In this document: one piece after another, positions 16,613 through 24,291 of the stretch
Numbering within the stretch: the first letter of the stretch is position 1
Layout: each line of letters begins with the position of its first letter
DNA from: Candidatus Promineifilum breve
Lineage (GTDB): Bacteria; Chloroflexota; Anaerolineae; Promineifilales; Promineifilaceae
NCBI RefSeq assembly: GCF_900066015.1
Contig: NZ_LN890655.1
Location: 1,652,726 to 1,716,725 of the forward strand
Direction of reading: 5' to 3'
DNA: 64,000 bases
The notes under the pieces: model-generated
Database searches by the model: none
Told to the model about the DNA's origin: nothing
The model's input: only the letters and a program-made list of their open reading frames with translations
Program-made: the position numbers and the translations under genes

Positions 16613-17575
16613 TCACTCCCGCCAGGTCACACTGGCCCCATCCAGTGCTTCGACCTCGTCGGCCGTCAGGCTGAAGGCCAGGGCCTGGGCATTGGCCGCC
16701 GCCTGGCGGCCGTTCTTCGCGCCGGGAATGGGCAGCACGCATTCGTTCTCGATCAGCCAGCGGATGGCGACCTGGGCCGGGGTCATGCCGTAGCGGTCGC
16801 CGATCTCGCGCAATAGCGCCACCACCGGAGCGATGGCCGCCTGCTTGTCGCCGCGGAAGTAGCCCATCATAAAGCGGCGCAGCCCCCGCGGCCGTTCTCC
16901 GGCGGCATACTTGCCGGTCAGCGCGCCGCCGGCCAGCGGCTGGTAGGCGATGAGCGTGATGCCCAATTCGCGGCAGGCGTCGAGCACGCCGTTACTTTCC
17001 GGCCGGCGGTGCAGCAGCGAATATTCCACCTGATTGGAGGCCAGGGGGATGCCGTGGTCGGCCAGCGCGGCGTGGGCCTGGCGCATTTGCTCGGCCGAGT
17101 AGTTACTGACGCCCACCGCCCGCACCTGGCCCGCTTTCACTGCGTCGGCCATGAAGGCCATCAGCCGCGGGATGTCCATCCGGTCGGAGGGGAAGTGGTG
17201 CTGGTACAGGTCAATCGTCTCGCGCCGCAACCGCCGCAGGCTGCCCTCCAGCGCGGCGGGCAAATCCTCCGTCTTGGAGCGCAGGCCGGGCGGGAACTTG
17301 GTGGCGATGAGGGCCGCCGTGCCGCCGGCCAATTCGCCCAGCCGCCGCTCCGACGCGCCGCCGCTGTACATGGCCGCCGTGTCGAACAGGGTGGCCCCGG
17401 CGCTCAGCGCGGCCTCGAAGGCGCCCTGCTCCTCGTCGGGATTGTCGGCCCCGCCATAGGCCAGCTTGGCCGGGTGAAAGCGGGCCAGGCCCGTGGCGTG
17501 GCCCCAGGTCATCGCGCCGATGCCCAGGCGCGGTACCAGCAATTCGCTGCGTCCCAAAGGCTGTAAGTTGTTCAT
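16613..17575 (-). CDS. Aldo/keto reductase
   Basis: A 320-residue NADPH-dependent TIM-barrel oxidoreductase. Catalytic tetrad: Asp and Tyr in 'LFDTAAMYSGGASERRLGE' near residue 60, Lys in 'ALIATKFPPG' near 90, His in 'LYQHHFPSDRMD' near 125. Coenzyme region 'VALLREIGDRYGMTPAQVAIR' (split) and 'PIPGAKNGRQAAANAQAL' near 285 match the AKR family. Divergent from a TetR-family gene; two identical-core palindromes lie in the gap and could control both. AKRs controlled by TetR regulators usually reduce small aldehydes or xenobiotics, but the substrate is not known. Confidence 0.93.
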   Translation of the reverse strand: MNNLQPLGRSELLVPRLGIGAMTWGHATGLARFHPAKLAYGGADNPDEEQGAFEAALSAGATLFDTAAMYSGGASERRLGELAGGTAALIATKFPPGLRSKTEDLPAALEGSLRRLRRETIDLYQHHFPSDRMDIPRLMAFMADAVKAGQVRAVGVSNYSAEQMRQAHAALADHGIPLASNQVEYSLLHRRPESNGVLDACRELGITLIAYQPLAGGALTGKYAAGERPRGLRRFMMGYFRGDKQAAIAPVVALLREIGDRYGMTPAQVAIRWLIENECVLPIPGAKNGRQAAANAQALAFSLTADEVEALDGASVTWRE

Positions 17576-17599
17576 GCCGCTGCTCCTATTCTGATAACA

Positions 17600-17617
17600 G
17601 AACGAATAGTCTCGTTC
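17600..17617. promoter_or_regulatory. Weak palindrome near the aldo/keto reductase start
   Basis: GAACGA-ATAGTC-TCGTTC, 25 bp upstream of the reductase ATG. Different from the TetR-type palindromes further right. A possible operator, unproven. Confidence 0.35.
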
Positions 17618-17646
17618 CCTCTTGCGTTTTCGTTTGAGATACGTTA

Positions 17647-17695
17647 CGATACAGTTCTGTATCGTTGCAACTTATCATACAATACAGACCTGTAT
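17647..17695. promoter_or_regulatory. Twin palindromic operators of the TetR gene
   Basis: CGATACAG-TT-CTGTATCG at 17647-17664 and ATACAG-AC-CTGTAT at 17682-17695 share the core ATACAG-N2-CTGTAT. Their centres are 33 bp apart, about three helical turns, so two dimers would bind the same DNA face. They lie 20-68 bp before the TetR ATG and 72-120 bp before the divergent reductase ATG. Most likely sites for the regulator encoded next to them. Confidence 0.8.
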
Positions 17696-17714
17696 CGTGT
17701 CAAGAGGCAATGTT

Positions 17715-18296
17715 ATGAAATCGGAGATCGCGCCCAAGGATCAGCTTTTTCAGACGGCGGCGCAGTTGTTCTATCGCCACGGCTACCGGGCCACCGGCGT
17801 GGATACCATCGCCGCTGAATCGGGCATCGGCAAGATGACGCTCTACCGCCACTATCCGTCGAAGGACGATCTGATCGTGGCCTATCTGCGCGACAGCGAC
17901 GCCCTGTTCTGGCGCGGTTTCGAGCAGATCACCGCCGCCGCCCCCACCCCACGGGCCAAGCTGCTGGCGTTCTTTGTGGCGCTACAGAGCTACGTGATGT
18001 CCGATGCCTGCTATGGCTGCCCGTTCCTCAACGCCGCCGCCGAATACCCTGACCCCGATCATCCGGCCCACCGCGTGGCCGTGGAGCACAAGCGGATCGT
18101 GGGCGACCGCTTCCGGCAACTGGTCGAGGCGGGGCAGGCGCCGCGCCCGGACGAAACGGCCGCCGCGCTGGTGTTGCTGATGGATGGGGCCTACATGACC
18201 TCGCGCATGTTCGGCGCGTCGCCGGAAAACCCATCCGCCCACCTGGCCGCGGCCGCGCGACGATTACTGGGGGAAGAAGAAGAAACCACAGATTAA
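17715..18296 (+). CDS. TetR family transcriptional regulator
   Basis: A 193-residue regulator starting at the ATG at 17715 with AGAGG upstream; a longer frame to 17622 would run through the operators. HTH domain at residues 10-55: 'LFQTAAQLFYRHGYRATGVD' then 'IAAESGIGKMTLYRHYPSKDDL' (split). The C-terminal ligand domain has 'YVMSDACYGCPFLNAAAEYPD' (split), typical of the YcdC/AcrR-like subgroup with a conserved Cys-x-Cys-Pro. Probably represses itself and the divergent aldo/keto reductase through the two palindromes. Ligand unknown. Confidence 0.93.
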   Translation: MKSEIAPKDQLFQTAAQLFYRHGYRATGVDTIAAESGIGKMTLYRHYPSKDDLIVAYLRDSDALFWRGFEQITAAAPTPRAKLLAFFVALQSYVMSDACYGCPFLNAAAEYPDPDHPAHRVAVEHKRIVGDRFRQLVEAGQAPRPDETAAALVLLMDGAYMTSRMFGASPENPSAHLAAAARRLLGEEEETTD

Positions 18297-18297
18297 G

Positions 18298-18353
18298 ATT
18301 AGTGGACAGTGGACAGTGGGCAGTCAACTGTTCACTGTCCACTGACCACTAAT
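18298..18353. repeat. Word-repeat hairpin (AGTGGACAGTGG family)
   Basis: Arms 18298-18318 and 18333-18353 pair over 21 bp with one mismatch. The left arm repeats GTGGACA. It starts just after the TetR stop and its right arm includes the stop codon of the convergent GNAT gene. The same words form the inner stem of the nested hairpin at 45849-45891. Confidence 0.88.
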
Positions 18354-18843
18354 CGTTGGTTTCCCTTAATTCCAGGACGTATTCGTCAATGACCTGCTTG
18401 CGGGCGACGGCGTAGCCCCGCTCCTGGCCGGTGATGAGGAAGCCGCAATTTTGCAGCACGCGCAGCGAAGCGGCGTTGTCGGCCGCGGCGCGGGCGAAGA
18501 GGGGGCGCGTCGTCTGCACCTCGAGGAAGGCGTCCAGCGCCGCCGTGGCGATGCCCCGGCCCCAGAACTCGCGGCCGAGCCAGTAGCTGACCTCCGGGCC
18601 GATGTCGCCCACGTAGCTGAGCACGCTGCCGGCCACCTGTCCATCAACGACGATGGTGCGGAAGACAACGTTTGTCTCGGCCAGGATGTAGGCCCAATGG
18701 GCGTCGAACGCCGCCCGGTCGTCCGGGTTTTGCATGGTGAAGGCGGCCATGTGGACGCCCGCCGGGTCGCGCTGCTGCTCAAAGAAGATCGGCAGATCGG
18801 CCGGTTCCACGTCGCGCAGGGCCAGGTTGGGGATGGGTGTCAA
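18349..18843 (-). CDS. GNAT acetyltransferase, RimJ/RimL-like
   Basis: A 164-residue acetyltransferase. I use the TTG at 18843, which overlaps the GrpB-type stop (TTGA) and has GGGAGG 9 nt upstream; the frame is open to 18873. Motifs: 'LALRDVEPADLPIFFEQQRD' at the start, 'SYWLGREFWGRGIATAALDAF' (split) with the acetyl-CoA loop near residue 95, and 'NAASLRVLQNCGFLITGQE'. The 'YWLGREFWGRGIAT' form is typical of RimJ/RimL and related enzymes that modify protein N-termini or small molecules. Translationally coupled to the GrpB-type gene. Confidence 0.88.
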   Translation of the reverse strand: MTPIPNLALRDVEPADLPIFFEQQRDPAGVHMAAFTMQNPDDRAAFDAHWAYILAETNVVFRTIVVDGQVAGSVLSYVGDIGPEVSYWLGREFWGRGIATAALDAFLEVQTTRPLFARAAADNAASLRVLQNCGFLITGQERGYAVARKQVIDEYVLELRETND

Positions 18844-19406
18844 GCGTCGTCGCCCTCCCGCCGCGCCGCCCACTCCTGCGCCGCGTCCCAGATCAGATCA
18901 TAGACCGGGTCCTTGATGTCGTAATAGGCCTCAATATCGTCGGCATGGTGGGCGGCGATGGCCCGCTTCACGCGGTCGATGGCCGCGGCCGAATGGGGGT
19001 GGGCGCGCAGATAATCGCGAAACAGGAGCGGATAGCGCTGGTTGGGGTTGCCGGCCACCCGCACGTGGATATTGGCCCGGCGCTGCCCGGCCGGCTGATT
19101 AAAGAAGAGCTTGACCCATTGCCGCGGGTCTTCAGCCGCGCCGGGCGGCACGTGGTCATAGCGCAATTCTTCCCGCTGCTGGAAGCCGGCGGCACGCAGT
19201 CGTTCGGCTACCTCCGGCGACAGCGCGGCGACCGTCACCTGCACGTCGATGACGTCCTTGGCGCTGAGGCCGGGCACGGCCGTCGAGCCGATGTGGTCGA
19301 TGCGCAGGGCCAGCGGGCCGAGTGCTTCTTGCAGGACGGCGCGGATGGCGTCGAACTCGGCCGGCCAGGCGGGGTTATAAGCGACAATTTCGATCATATG
19401 AAACAA
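18840..19406 (-). CDS. GrpB family protein (UPF0157, nucleotidyltransferase fold)
   Basis: A 188-residue protein; an internal ATG at 19397 (MIEIVAYNPAWP) is an equally good start since no Shine-Dalgarno separates them. Signature 'IDHIGSTAVPGLSAKDVIDVQ' (split, near residue 37), the nucleotidyltransferase-like GS-x12-D-x-D-type loop, and the ending with 'AYYDIKDPVYDLIWDAAQ'. The family is sometimes fused to CoaE (dephospho-CoA kinase), but its own activity is unknown. It overlaps the downstream GNAT gene by 4 bp. Confidence 0.9.
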   Translation of the reverse strand: MFHMIEIVAYNPAWPAEFDAIRAVLQEALGPLALRIDHIGSTAVPGLSAKDVIDVQVTVAALSPEVAERLRAAGFQQREELRYDHVPPGAAEDPRQWVKLFFNQPAGQRRANIHVRVAGNPNQRYPLLFRDYLRAHPHSAAAIDRVKRAIAAHHADDIEAYYDIKDPVYDLIWDAAQEWAARREGDDA

Positions 19407-19423
19407 GATGGCAGAAAGGGAAT

Positions 19424-19485
19424 GGCTACGGATTTAGACGGACAAAACGGATAAAAATCCGTTTTGTCCGTCTAAATCCGTAGCC
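19424..19485. terminator. Perfect 29-bp hairpin
   Basis: Arms 19424-19452 and 19457-19485 are exactly complementary over 29 bp with loop AAAA. It lies between the GrpB-type gene and the stop of the upstream ubiquitin-fold gene, 11 bp after that stop, so it can end the Asp-box/ubiquitin-fold transcript. Such perfection implies very recent origin or gene conversion. Confidence 0.9.
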
Positions 19486-19495
19486 AATTCTTCTC

Positions 19496-19792
19496 TTAGC
19501 CGCCGGCGATGGCCCCAATGATGCGATACGGCTCAACCCCGGCGGCCACGGCGTCGGGCAGCGGCGCGTCGGGCGATTCGTGCGACAGATCTTCCACACC
19601 GGCGAAGAAGCGCAGGAACGGCCGCCGCTGCCCGGTGGCATAATCGCGCACCGTGCCGCGCAACATCGGGTAGCGGGCCTCCAGCGCGTCGAGCACGGCC
19701 CGCTGCGTCACCGGCTCGGCCACGTCGAGGGTCACTTCCGCGCCCGTGCCGGCCAGGTTGCGCAAATGGTGGGGGATGATGACGCGAATCAC
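19496..19792 (-). CDS. MoaD/ThiS-like ubiquitin-fold protein ending in Gly-Gly
   Basis: A 98-residue protein starting at GTG 19792, which overlaps the stop of the Asp-box gene (GTGA). It has the MoaD/ThiS pattern: '[20 protein letters not shown]' first strands, '[18 protein letters not shown]' helix, '[14 protein letters not shown]' and the C-terminal 'AIAGG'. MoaD, ThiS and related carriers are adenylated and thiocarboxylated on this Gly-Gly by an E1-like enzyme. No E1/ThiF gene, molybdopterin or thiamine gene is in the window. Coupling to an Asp-box propeller protein suggests a shared function that I cannot name. Confidence 0.85.
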   Translation of the reverse strand: MIRVIIPHHLRNLAGTGAEVTLDVAEPVTQRAVLDALEARYPMLRGTVRDYATGQRRPFLRFFAGVEDLSHESPDAPLPDAVAAGVEPYRIIGAIAGG

Positions 19793-20904
19793 GGCAGCAG
19801 TTGCACTTCCACCGACAGCACGGGCGGCAGATCGCGCACGATGGCCGTCCAGTGGTCGCCGGCGTCGGCCGAGGCGTAGACCTGGCCACCCGTCGTGCCG
19901 AAGTAGATGCCGCACGGGTCGGCCGTATCGACCGACATGGCGTCGCGCAGCACATTGACGTAGCAATTCTCCTGCGGCAGGCCGTCGCTCAACGCCTCCC
20001 AGCCGTTGCCGCCGCTCCGGCTACGATAGACGCGCAGTTTGCCGTCCGGCGGGTAGTGCTCCGAGTCGCTCTTGATGGGCACGACGTAGATCGTCTCCGG
20101 CTCGTGGGCGTGAACGTCGATGACGAAGCCGAAGTCGCTGGGCAGGTTATCGCTGACCTCGTGCCAGAGGTCGCCGCCGTTGTCGCTGCGCATCACGTCC
20201 CAATGCTTTTGCATGAACAACACGCCCGGCCGCGACGGGTGCATGGCGATGTGGTGGACGCAATGGCCCACCTCGGCCTTTTCATCGGGGATGTAGTCGG
20301 AGCGCAAGCCCTGATTGATGGGCTTCCACGTCTGGCCGCCGTCGTCGGTGCGGAAGGCCCCGGCGGCCGAGATGGCAATGTAGATGCGGTTGGGGTCGCT
20401 CGGGTCGAGGATGATCGTGTGCAGGCATAGCCCGCCCGCGCCCGGCTGCCAGATGCCGCCGGTGTGGTGCTCGCGCAAGCCGGACAGCTCCCGCCAGGTC
20501 TGGCCGGCGTCTTCGGAGCGGAACAGGGCGGCGTCTTCGACCCCGGCGTAGACCACATCGCGCTCGGTCAGCGACGGCTCCAGATGCCAGACGCGCTTGA
20601 ACTCCCACGGGTGGGGCGTGCCATCATACCATTGGTGCGTGCCGGGTAAGCCGTCATAGGGGAACTCGTTGCCCACGGTCGTCCACGTCTTGCCGCCGTC
20701 GTCGGAGCGGTGCATCACCTGGCCGAACCAGTCGTCGGTCTGCGAGGCGTAGATGCGATTGGGATCGACGGGTGAGCCTTTGAGATGATAGAATTGCAAG
20801 CCGCCGAAGTGGGGGCCGTCGACGTGCCATTCCTGGCGCGCCTCGTCCGACGTTAAAATGAAGGCACCCTTGCGCGTGCCGACCAGGACTCTCACGGTAC
20901 TCAT
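19789..20904 (-). CDS. Asp-box (BNR) beta-propeller protein
   Basis: A 371-residue protein with no signal peptide. At least five Asp-box motifs are visible: [32 protein letters not shown] and SADAGDHW, spaced by roughly one propeller blade each. It resembles sialidase-like or Ycf48-like propellers, but sialidase catalytic residues (the Arg triad and FRIP) are not evident, so I do not call it a sialidase. The start has AAAGGAG 8 nt upstream and a strong promoter lies before it. Co-translated with the ubiquitin-fold protein by a GTGA overlap. Confidence 0.85.
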   Translation of the reverse strand: MSTVRVLVGTRKGAFILTSDEARQEWHVDGPHFGGLQFYHLKGSPVDPNRIYASQTDDWFGQVMHRSDDGGKTWTTVGNEFPYDGLPGTHQWYDGTPHPWEFKRVWHLEPSLTERDVVYAGVEDAALFRSEDAGQTWRELSGLREHHTGGIWQPGAGGLCLHTIILDPSDPNRIYIAISAAGAFRTDDGGQTWKPINQGLRSDYIPDEKAEVGHCVHHIAMHPSRPGVLFMQKHWDVMRSDNGGDLWHEVSDNLPSDFGFVIDVHAHEPETIYVVPIKSDSEHYPPDGKLRVYRSRSGGNGWEALSDGLPQENCYVNVLRDAMSVDTADPCGIYFGTTGGQVYASADAGDHWTAIVRDLPPVLSVEVQLLP

Positions 20905-20983
20905 CTGTTACGCTCCTTTGAGGATATTCGTTTGTTGCATTATCGCCGTTCGCTACAGATCGTTGAGCCAACTCTGTCGCTAC

Positions 20984-21012
20984 ATAATAGAACAGGTATT
21001 CTACCTTGTCAA
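20984..21012 (-). promoter_or_regulatory. Sigma-70-type promoter of the Asp-box operon
   Basis: On the minus strand TTGACA (21012-21007), 17-nt spacer, TATTAT (20989-20984). The spacer contains AGAATA-CC-TGTTCT, an almost perfect palindrome that could be an operator. Predicted start near 20977 gives a leader of about 70 nt. Confidence 0.75.
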
Positions 21013-21043
21013 TTACTCAACCAGGGGTTTTCAGTCGTCACTT

Positions 21044-22381
21044 TCAATTTTTATCGCGCTGCTCGCTGTCCACGCGGACGAATACCCGATAGCCCCAAAA
21101 ATCCAACTCTAACCGCGTTGAGGCATCAAAGGTGACACGCTCACCGCTGAAGAAGTCGGTATACGTCCCGTGGTGCAGGCTCTCCGGGAACGAGACGTTC
21201 AACGGCCGTTCGGAGAAGTTGAACACGCCGAACACCTTGTCGCGCTCATTCTGGCGCACGAAGCTGAGCACCTGGTTGGGCGCATTGTTGGGCACGTTGA
21301 CCATCCGCGCTCCCCAGGCCGCGTTCCACAGCGCCGTGTTGTCATGCTTCAGGGCCAGCAACCGCCGGTAAAGCTCGCCCAGCGGGTGCGGCTCCCAATC
21401 GATTGGGTCGCTCTCGAAGAAGGCCAGCCGCCGCGGGTTGCCCGCCTCCTGGCCGTTGTAGATGAGGGGCATCCCCTCGCTGATGACCGACAGGACGATG
21501 GCCCCCTCCAGACAGTCGCCGAACTGCTCGAACTCCGTACCCTCCCAGGCGTTCTTGTCGTGGTTGCTGACGAACAACATGCGCATGATGTCGCGCGGGT
21601 AGGCTTTCTCGTTCCACGAGTAGTAGATGCGCAAAGCATCCACATTGGCCTGGCCCATGGCGATCTTGTGGACGACATCGTTCCAATGCCAGGCGTAGGT
21701 CATATCGAAGGCCGCGCTGTGCAGGTCGCGGGCCTCCCATTCGGCCAGCATGAAGACGGGCTTGATGGCGTCCAGCTCGCGGCGGACGGTGTCCCAGAAG
21801 TCGGGGGGCACGAAGCCGGCCACGTCGCAGCGGTAGCCGTCCACGTCCACCTCGCGCACCCAGTAACACAGGGCCTCAGTCATGTAGCGGCGCATGTCGG
21901 GCTGGTCGAAGTCGAAATCGATAATGTCTTCCCAATCCCACCACGGCGTGGGTCGAAAATCCCCCTTCCAGTCGCGGGCGTACCATTCCGGGTGCTCGGT
22001 GGTCAGGTTGCAGTCCCAGGCCGAATGGTTAGCCACCCAGTCGAGGATGACGTATAGCCCCAGCTCATGGGCGGCGCGGACGAAATGCTTCAGGTCGTCG
22101 AGCGTGCCGAATTCGGGGTTGACGCCGTAGTAATCCTTGACCGAGTAGGGGCTGCCCAGCGTGCCCTTGCGGTTGACTTCGCCGATGGGGTGGATGGGCA
22201 TGAGCCACAGGATGGTGACGCCCAGCTCCTTCAGGCGCGGCAGCTGGGCCTCGGCGGCGCGCAACGTGCCCTCGGGGGTGAACTGGCGGGTATTGATCTG
22301 GTAGATGGCGGCCTGTTTGCTCCAGGCGGGATGGGTGATACGAACCAATGGGGCGGGTTGATAGGGGTTATTGGATGCCAT
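21044..22381 (-). CDS. GH13 alpha-amylase family glycoside hydrolase
   Basis: A 445-residue intracellular enzyme (no signal peptide). The four GH13 regions are present: I 'VILDWVANHS' near residue 112, II 'VDGYRCDVAGF' near 178 with the Asp nucleophile, III 'VFMLAEWE' near 209 with the Glu acid/base, IV 'MLFVSNHDKNAWEG' near 265 with His-Asp. A C-terminal beta domain 'VFGVFNFSERPLNV' follows. Region III has AEWE, a form seen in cyclomaltodextrinase/trehalose-type subfamilies, but the exact specificity is uncertain. Probably acts on stored or imported alpha-glucans. Confidence 0.93.
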   Translation of the reverse strand: MASNNPYQPAPLVRITHPAWSKQAAIYQINTRQFTPEGTLRAAEAQLPRLKELGVTILWLMPIHPIGEVNRKGTLGSPYSVKDYYGVNPEFGTLDDLKHFVRAAHELGLYVILDWVANHSAWDCNLTTEHPEWYARDWKGDFRPTPWWDWEDIIDFDFDQPDMRRYMTEALCYWVREVDVDGYRCDVAGFVPPDFWDTVRRELDAIKPVFMLAEWEARDLHSAAFDMTYAWHWNDVVHKIAMGQANVDALRIYYSWNEKAYPRDIMRMLFVSNHDKNAWEGTEFEQFGDCLEGAIVLSVISEGMPLIYNGQEAGNPRRLAFFESDPIDWEPHPLGELYRRLLALKHDNTALWNAAWGARMVNVPNNAPNQVLSFVRQNERDKVFGVFNFSERPLNVSFPESLHHGTYTDFFSGERVTFDASTRLELDFWGYRVFVRVDSEQRDKN

Positions 22382-22422
22382 TCCCCAAGTTTAGATCGTT
22401 GGTCGTGGGGCGTCGAATATTT

Positions 22423-22475
22423 GCGGATGAATCATTTAACCACGGTTCGGCTACGTGGTTAAATGATTCATCCGC
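22423..22475 (-). terminator. Perfect 22-bp hairpin after the FG-GAP gene
   Basis: Arms 22423-22444 and 22454-22475 are exactly complementary over 22 bp with a 9-nt loop. It begins 4 bp after the stop codon of the minus-strand FG-GAP gene. Confidence 0.82.
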
Positions 22476-22479
22476 CTCT

Positions 22480-23649
22480 TCAGTTTTGTGTATGAATGGC
22501 AATGGCCTTGGCGTTGCGGCTGGCCGAGAGCACGTCGATGTCGCCGTCCCGATCCATGTCCACCCCGCTGGCCCAGTAAGCGCCGTTGGATCGGTTGTCG
22601 ATGACCTGCTTGGTAAAGGTGCCGTGGCCGTTGTTGCGATGCCAGGCAATGGTGTCATCGTTGACGCTGGCCGCCAGGGCGTCCATGTCGCCGTCGCGGT
22701 CCATATCCACCGCCAGCACCGTGCGCGCCTGGTTGGCTCTGGTGTCGATATTGTGGGCCGTAAAGCCGTTAGCCCCTTTGTTCTCGTACCAGGCGATGGT
22801 GTTGTCCAGCTTGCTGGCGGCATAGATGTCGATATCGCCGTCGCGGTCGATATCGGCCGGGGAAGCGTAATAGGCGCCGTTGGCGGTGTGGTCGATGACG
22901 TGCTTGCTGAACTGCTCATTGCCGTTGTTTTCGTGCCAGGCGATTTCATCGTTGTTATAGGCGGCCGTCACCACGTCCAGGTCGCCGTCGCCGTTGATGT
23001 CGGCCACCTCGGCCCGCTTGGCCCCGCGCGCATTGTTGTCGATGATGTGGCGGGTGTAGTTGGTCGTGCCGCGATTCTCGTACCAGGCGATGGTGTTGCC
23101 GTCCTGGCTGGAGGTGACGAAATCGTTGTCGCCGTCCTTGTCCAGATCGGCCATGACGATGGAGTGGGCGCCGTTGGAATTGGTGTCGATGTTGACGCGG
23201 GTGAAGTTGCCCTGGCCGTTGTTGCGATACCAGGCGAAGGTATCGGCCAGATAGCCGGCGGCGAAGATGTCGATGTCGCCATCCTTATCGAAGTCGCCCA
23301 CGCCGGCCGGGTAGGCCCCCTGGAGGTTGGCGTCCACGACCTTGCGCGTGAAATTGAGATTACCGGTGTTCTGATACCAATACAGGTCGTGGTCCACGTA
23401 ATCGGTGGCGACCACGTCCATGTCGTTGTCGCCGTCCAGGTCGGCCCCCAGGGCCACGTGGGTTCGGTCGACGGTGTTGTCGATCACCTTCTTGCCCCAG
23501 GAAATGGCCGGCGCTTCCGGGCTTTGATCCTGGGCCAACGAAACCCGGCCGGCGGCGGCCAGGCAAACGGCCAGCCCCAACCCCATCACCGCCCAAACGC
23601 CCAATGCCACGACCCGCCCCCGCGCGGAATGAAATGACTTATGAGACAT
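22480..23649 (-). CDS. Secreted FG-GAP/VCBS repeat protein
   Basis: A 389-residue exported protein. Signal peptide at residues 1-40 (hydrophobic 'VALGVWAVMGLGLAVCLAAA' with cleavage near SLAQ). The rest is about seven repeats of 46 residues, each with a calcium-type loop such as ADLDGDNDMDVV, GDFDKDGDIDIF, ADINGDGDLDVV and VDMDRDGDIDVL, then a Trp-Tyr/His-x-N-N-G-x-G strand. This is one complete seven-bladed integrin-like propeller. No Leu-Pro tail or anchor is visible at the C-terminus (ends AIHTQN). Likely a calcium-stabilised surface or released adhesion domain. Confidence 0.92.
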   Translation of the reverse strand: MSHKSFHSARGRVVALGVWAVMGLGLAVCLAAAGRVSLAQDQSPEAPAISWGKKVIDNTVDRTHVALGADLDGDNDMDVVATDYVDHDLYWYQNTGNLNFTRKVVDANLQGAYPAGVGDFDKDGDIDIFAAGYLADTFAWYRNNGQGNFTRVNIDTNSNGAHSIVMADLDKDGDNDFVTSSQDGNTIAWYENRGTTNYTRHIIDNNARGAKRAEVADINGDGDLDVVTAAYNNDEIAWHENNGNEQFSKHVIDHTANGAYYASPADIDRDGDIDIYAASKLDNTIAWYENKGANGFTAHNIDTRANQARTVLAVDMDRDGDMDALAASVNDDTIAWHRNNGHGTFTKQVIDNRSNGAYWASGVDMDRDGDIDVLSASRNAKAIAIHTQN

Positions 23650-23950
23650 GAGCTACTCTCCACGAGGCGCGGCGGGCCGCGTCTCGGCGCGATGTGGGAG
23701 AATCCTCGCCCGGCGACGATCCTCATGTGTTTGATTTGGGGCCGGCCCAGATGGATGGAAGGCAGCACTGAATCGGAAATTGTGCTTGAAGTATAACGGC
23801 ACTCGATTACAAAATAAATTACTGTTACCGCCGCGTGTCGTCTATCCGGGCGGAGTCGGCGCCGGCGACAGGGCCGGAACGCGCGCCCGCTGCCGCCTGC
23901 CGGGACGCCATCCAGGATCAAGTTCTCATGCGCAAATATGCTCGAAATAA

Positions 23951-23979
23951 TTGACACCGGCGGCCAATTCCATTATGAT
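23951..23979 (+). promoter_or_regulatory. Sigma-70-type promoter of the MAM-like gene
   Basis: TTGACA at 23951-23956, 17-nt spacer, TATGAT at 23974-23979. Predicted start near 23986, giving an unusually long 5' leader of about 305 nt before the ATG at 24292. Confidence 0.75.
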
Positions 23980-24120
23980 ATTAATAGCTAACAAGAGTTC
24001 CATTGGAAGCATCCGTCCAGTTACGTAAAACATTCCAGATGATTATATGCGCTGTCGAAGTGGAGTATTTCCATTCATTCTGGATCCCCACACACCCGTC
24101 TTCGGGACGACGGGTTTAAT

Positions 24121-24291
24121 GATCGGGGAAGGACGCAAGGAGCTGTGTCCTAGTATTTCGGGGTAACTCCCCTCTATGCGATCGGTGATCGCCCGTTCTC
24201 GCGCCAGTACGAGTGTTATACGTGTGTTACACGTGTGTTTCACGTGTGATGTAAGCCTAATTGTTGGTATAAGCTTAGGGAGGTTTTTACG
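24121..24291 (+). promoter_or_regulatory. Structured leader, copy 1
   Basis: Contains in order a GGAC...GTCC hairpin, GGGGTAACTCCCC, the palindrome GCGATC-GGT-GATCGC (24178-24192), the conserved word CGCCAGTACGAGTGT, a run of TACGTGTG-like repeats (24217-24249) absent from copy 2, and the ribosome site TTAGGGAGG. The same elements recur before the paralogue at 25189. Confidence 0.7.

Larger units (their letters stand above)
23650..24291. other. Intergenic promoter and leader region
   Basis: 642 bp between divergent secreted-protein genes. No gene is convincing. It holds a plus-strand promoter at 23951-23979 and a structured leader of about 300 nt. The left half contains several GC-rich inverted stretches but no feature I can name. 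Confidence 0.6.

Noticed and set aside
19789-20904. Sialidase
   Set aside because: Asp-boxes alone occur in many propellers; the Arg triad and FRIP motif of sialidases are not visible.
23586-23957. Minus-strand 123-codon frame over the FG-GAP start
   Set aside because: It overlaps the signal-peptide region of the real gene in another frame and shows no conserved feature.
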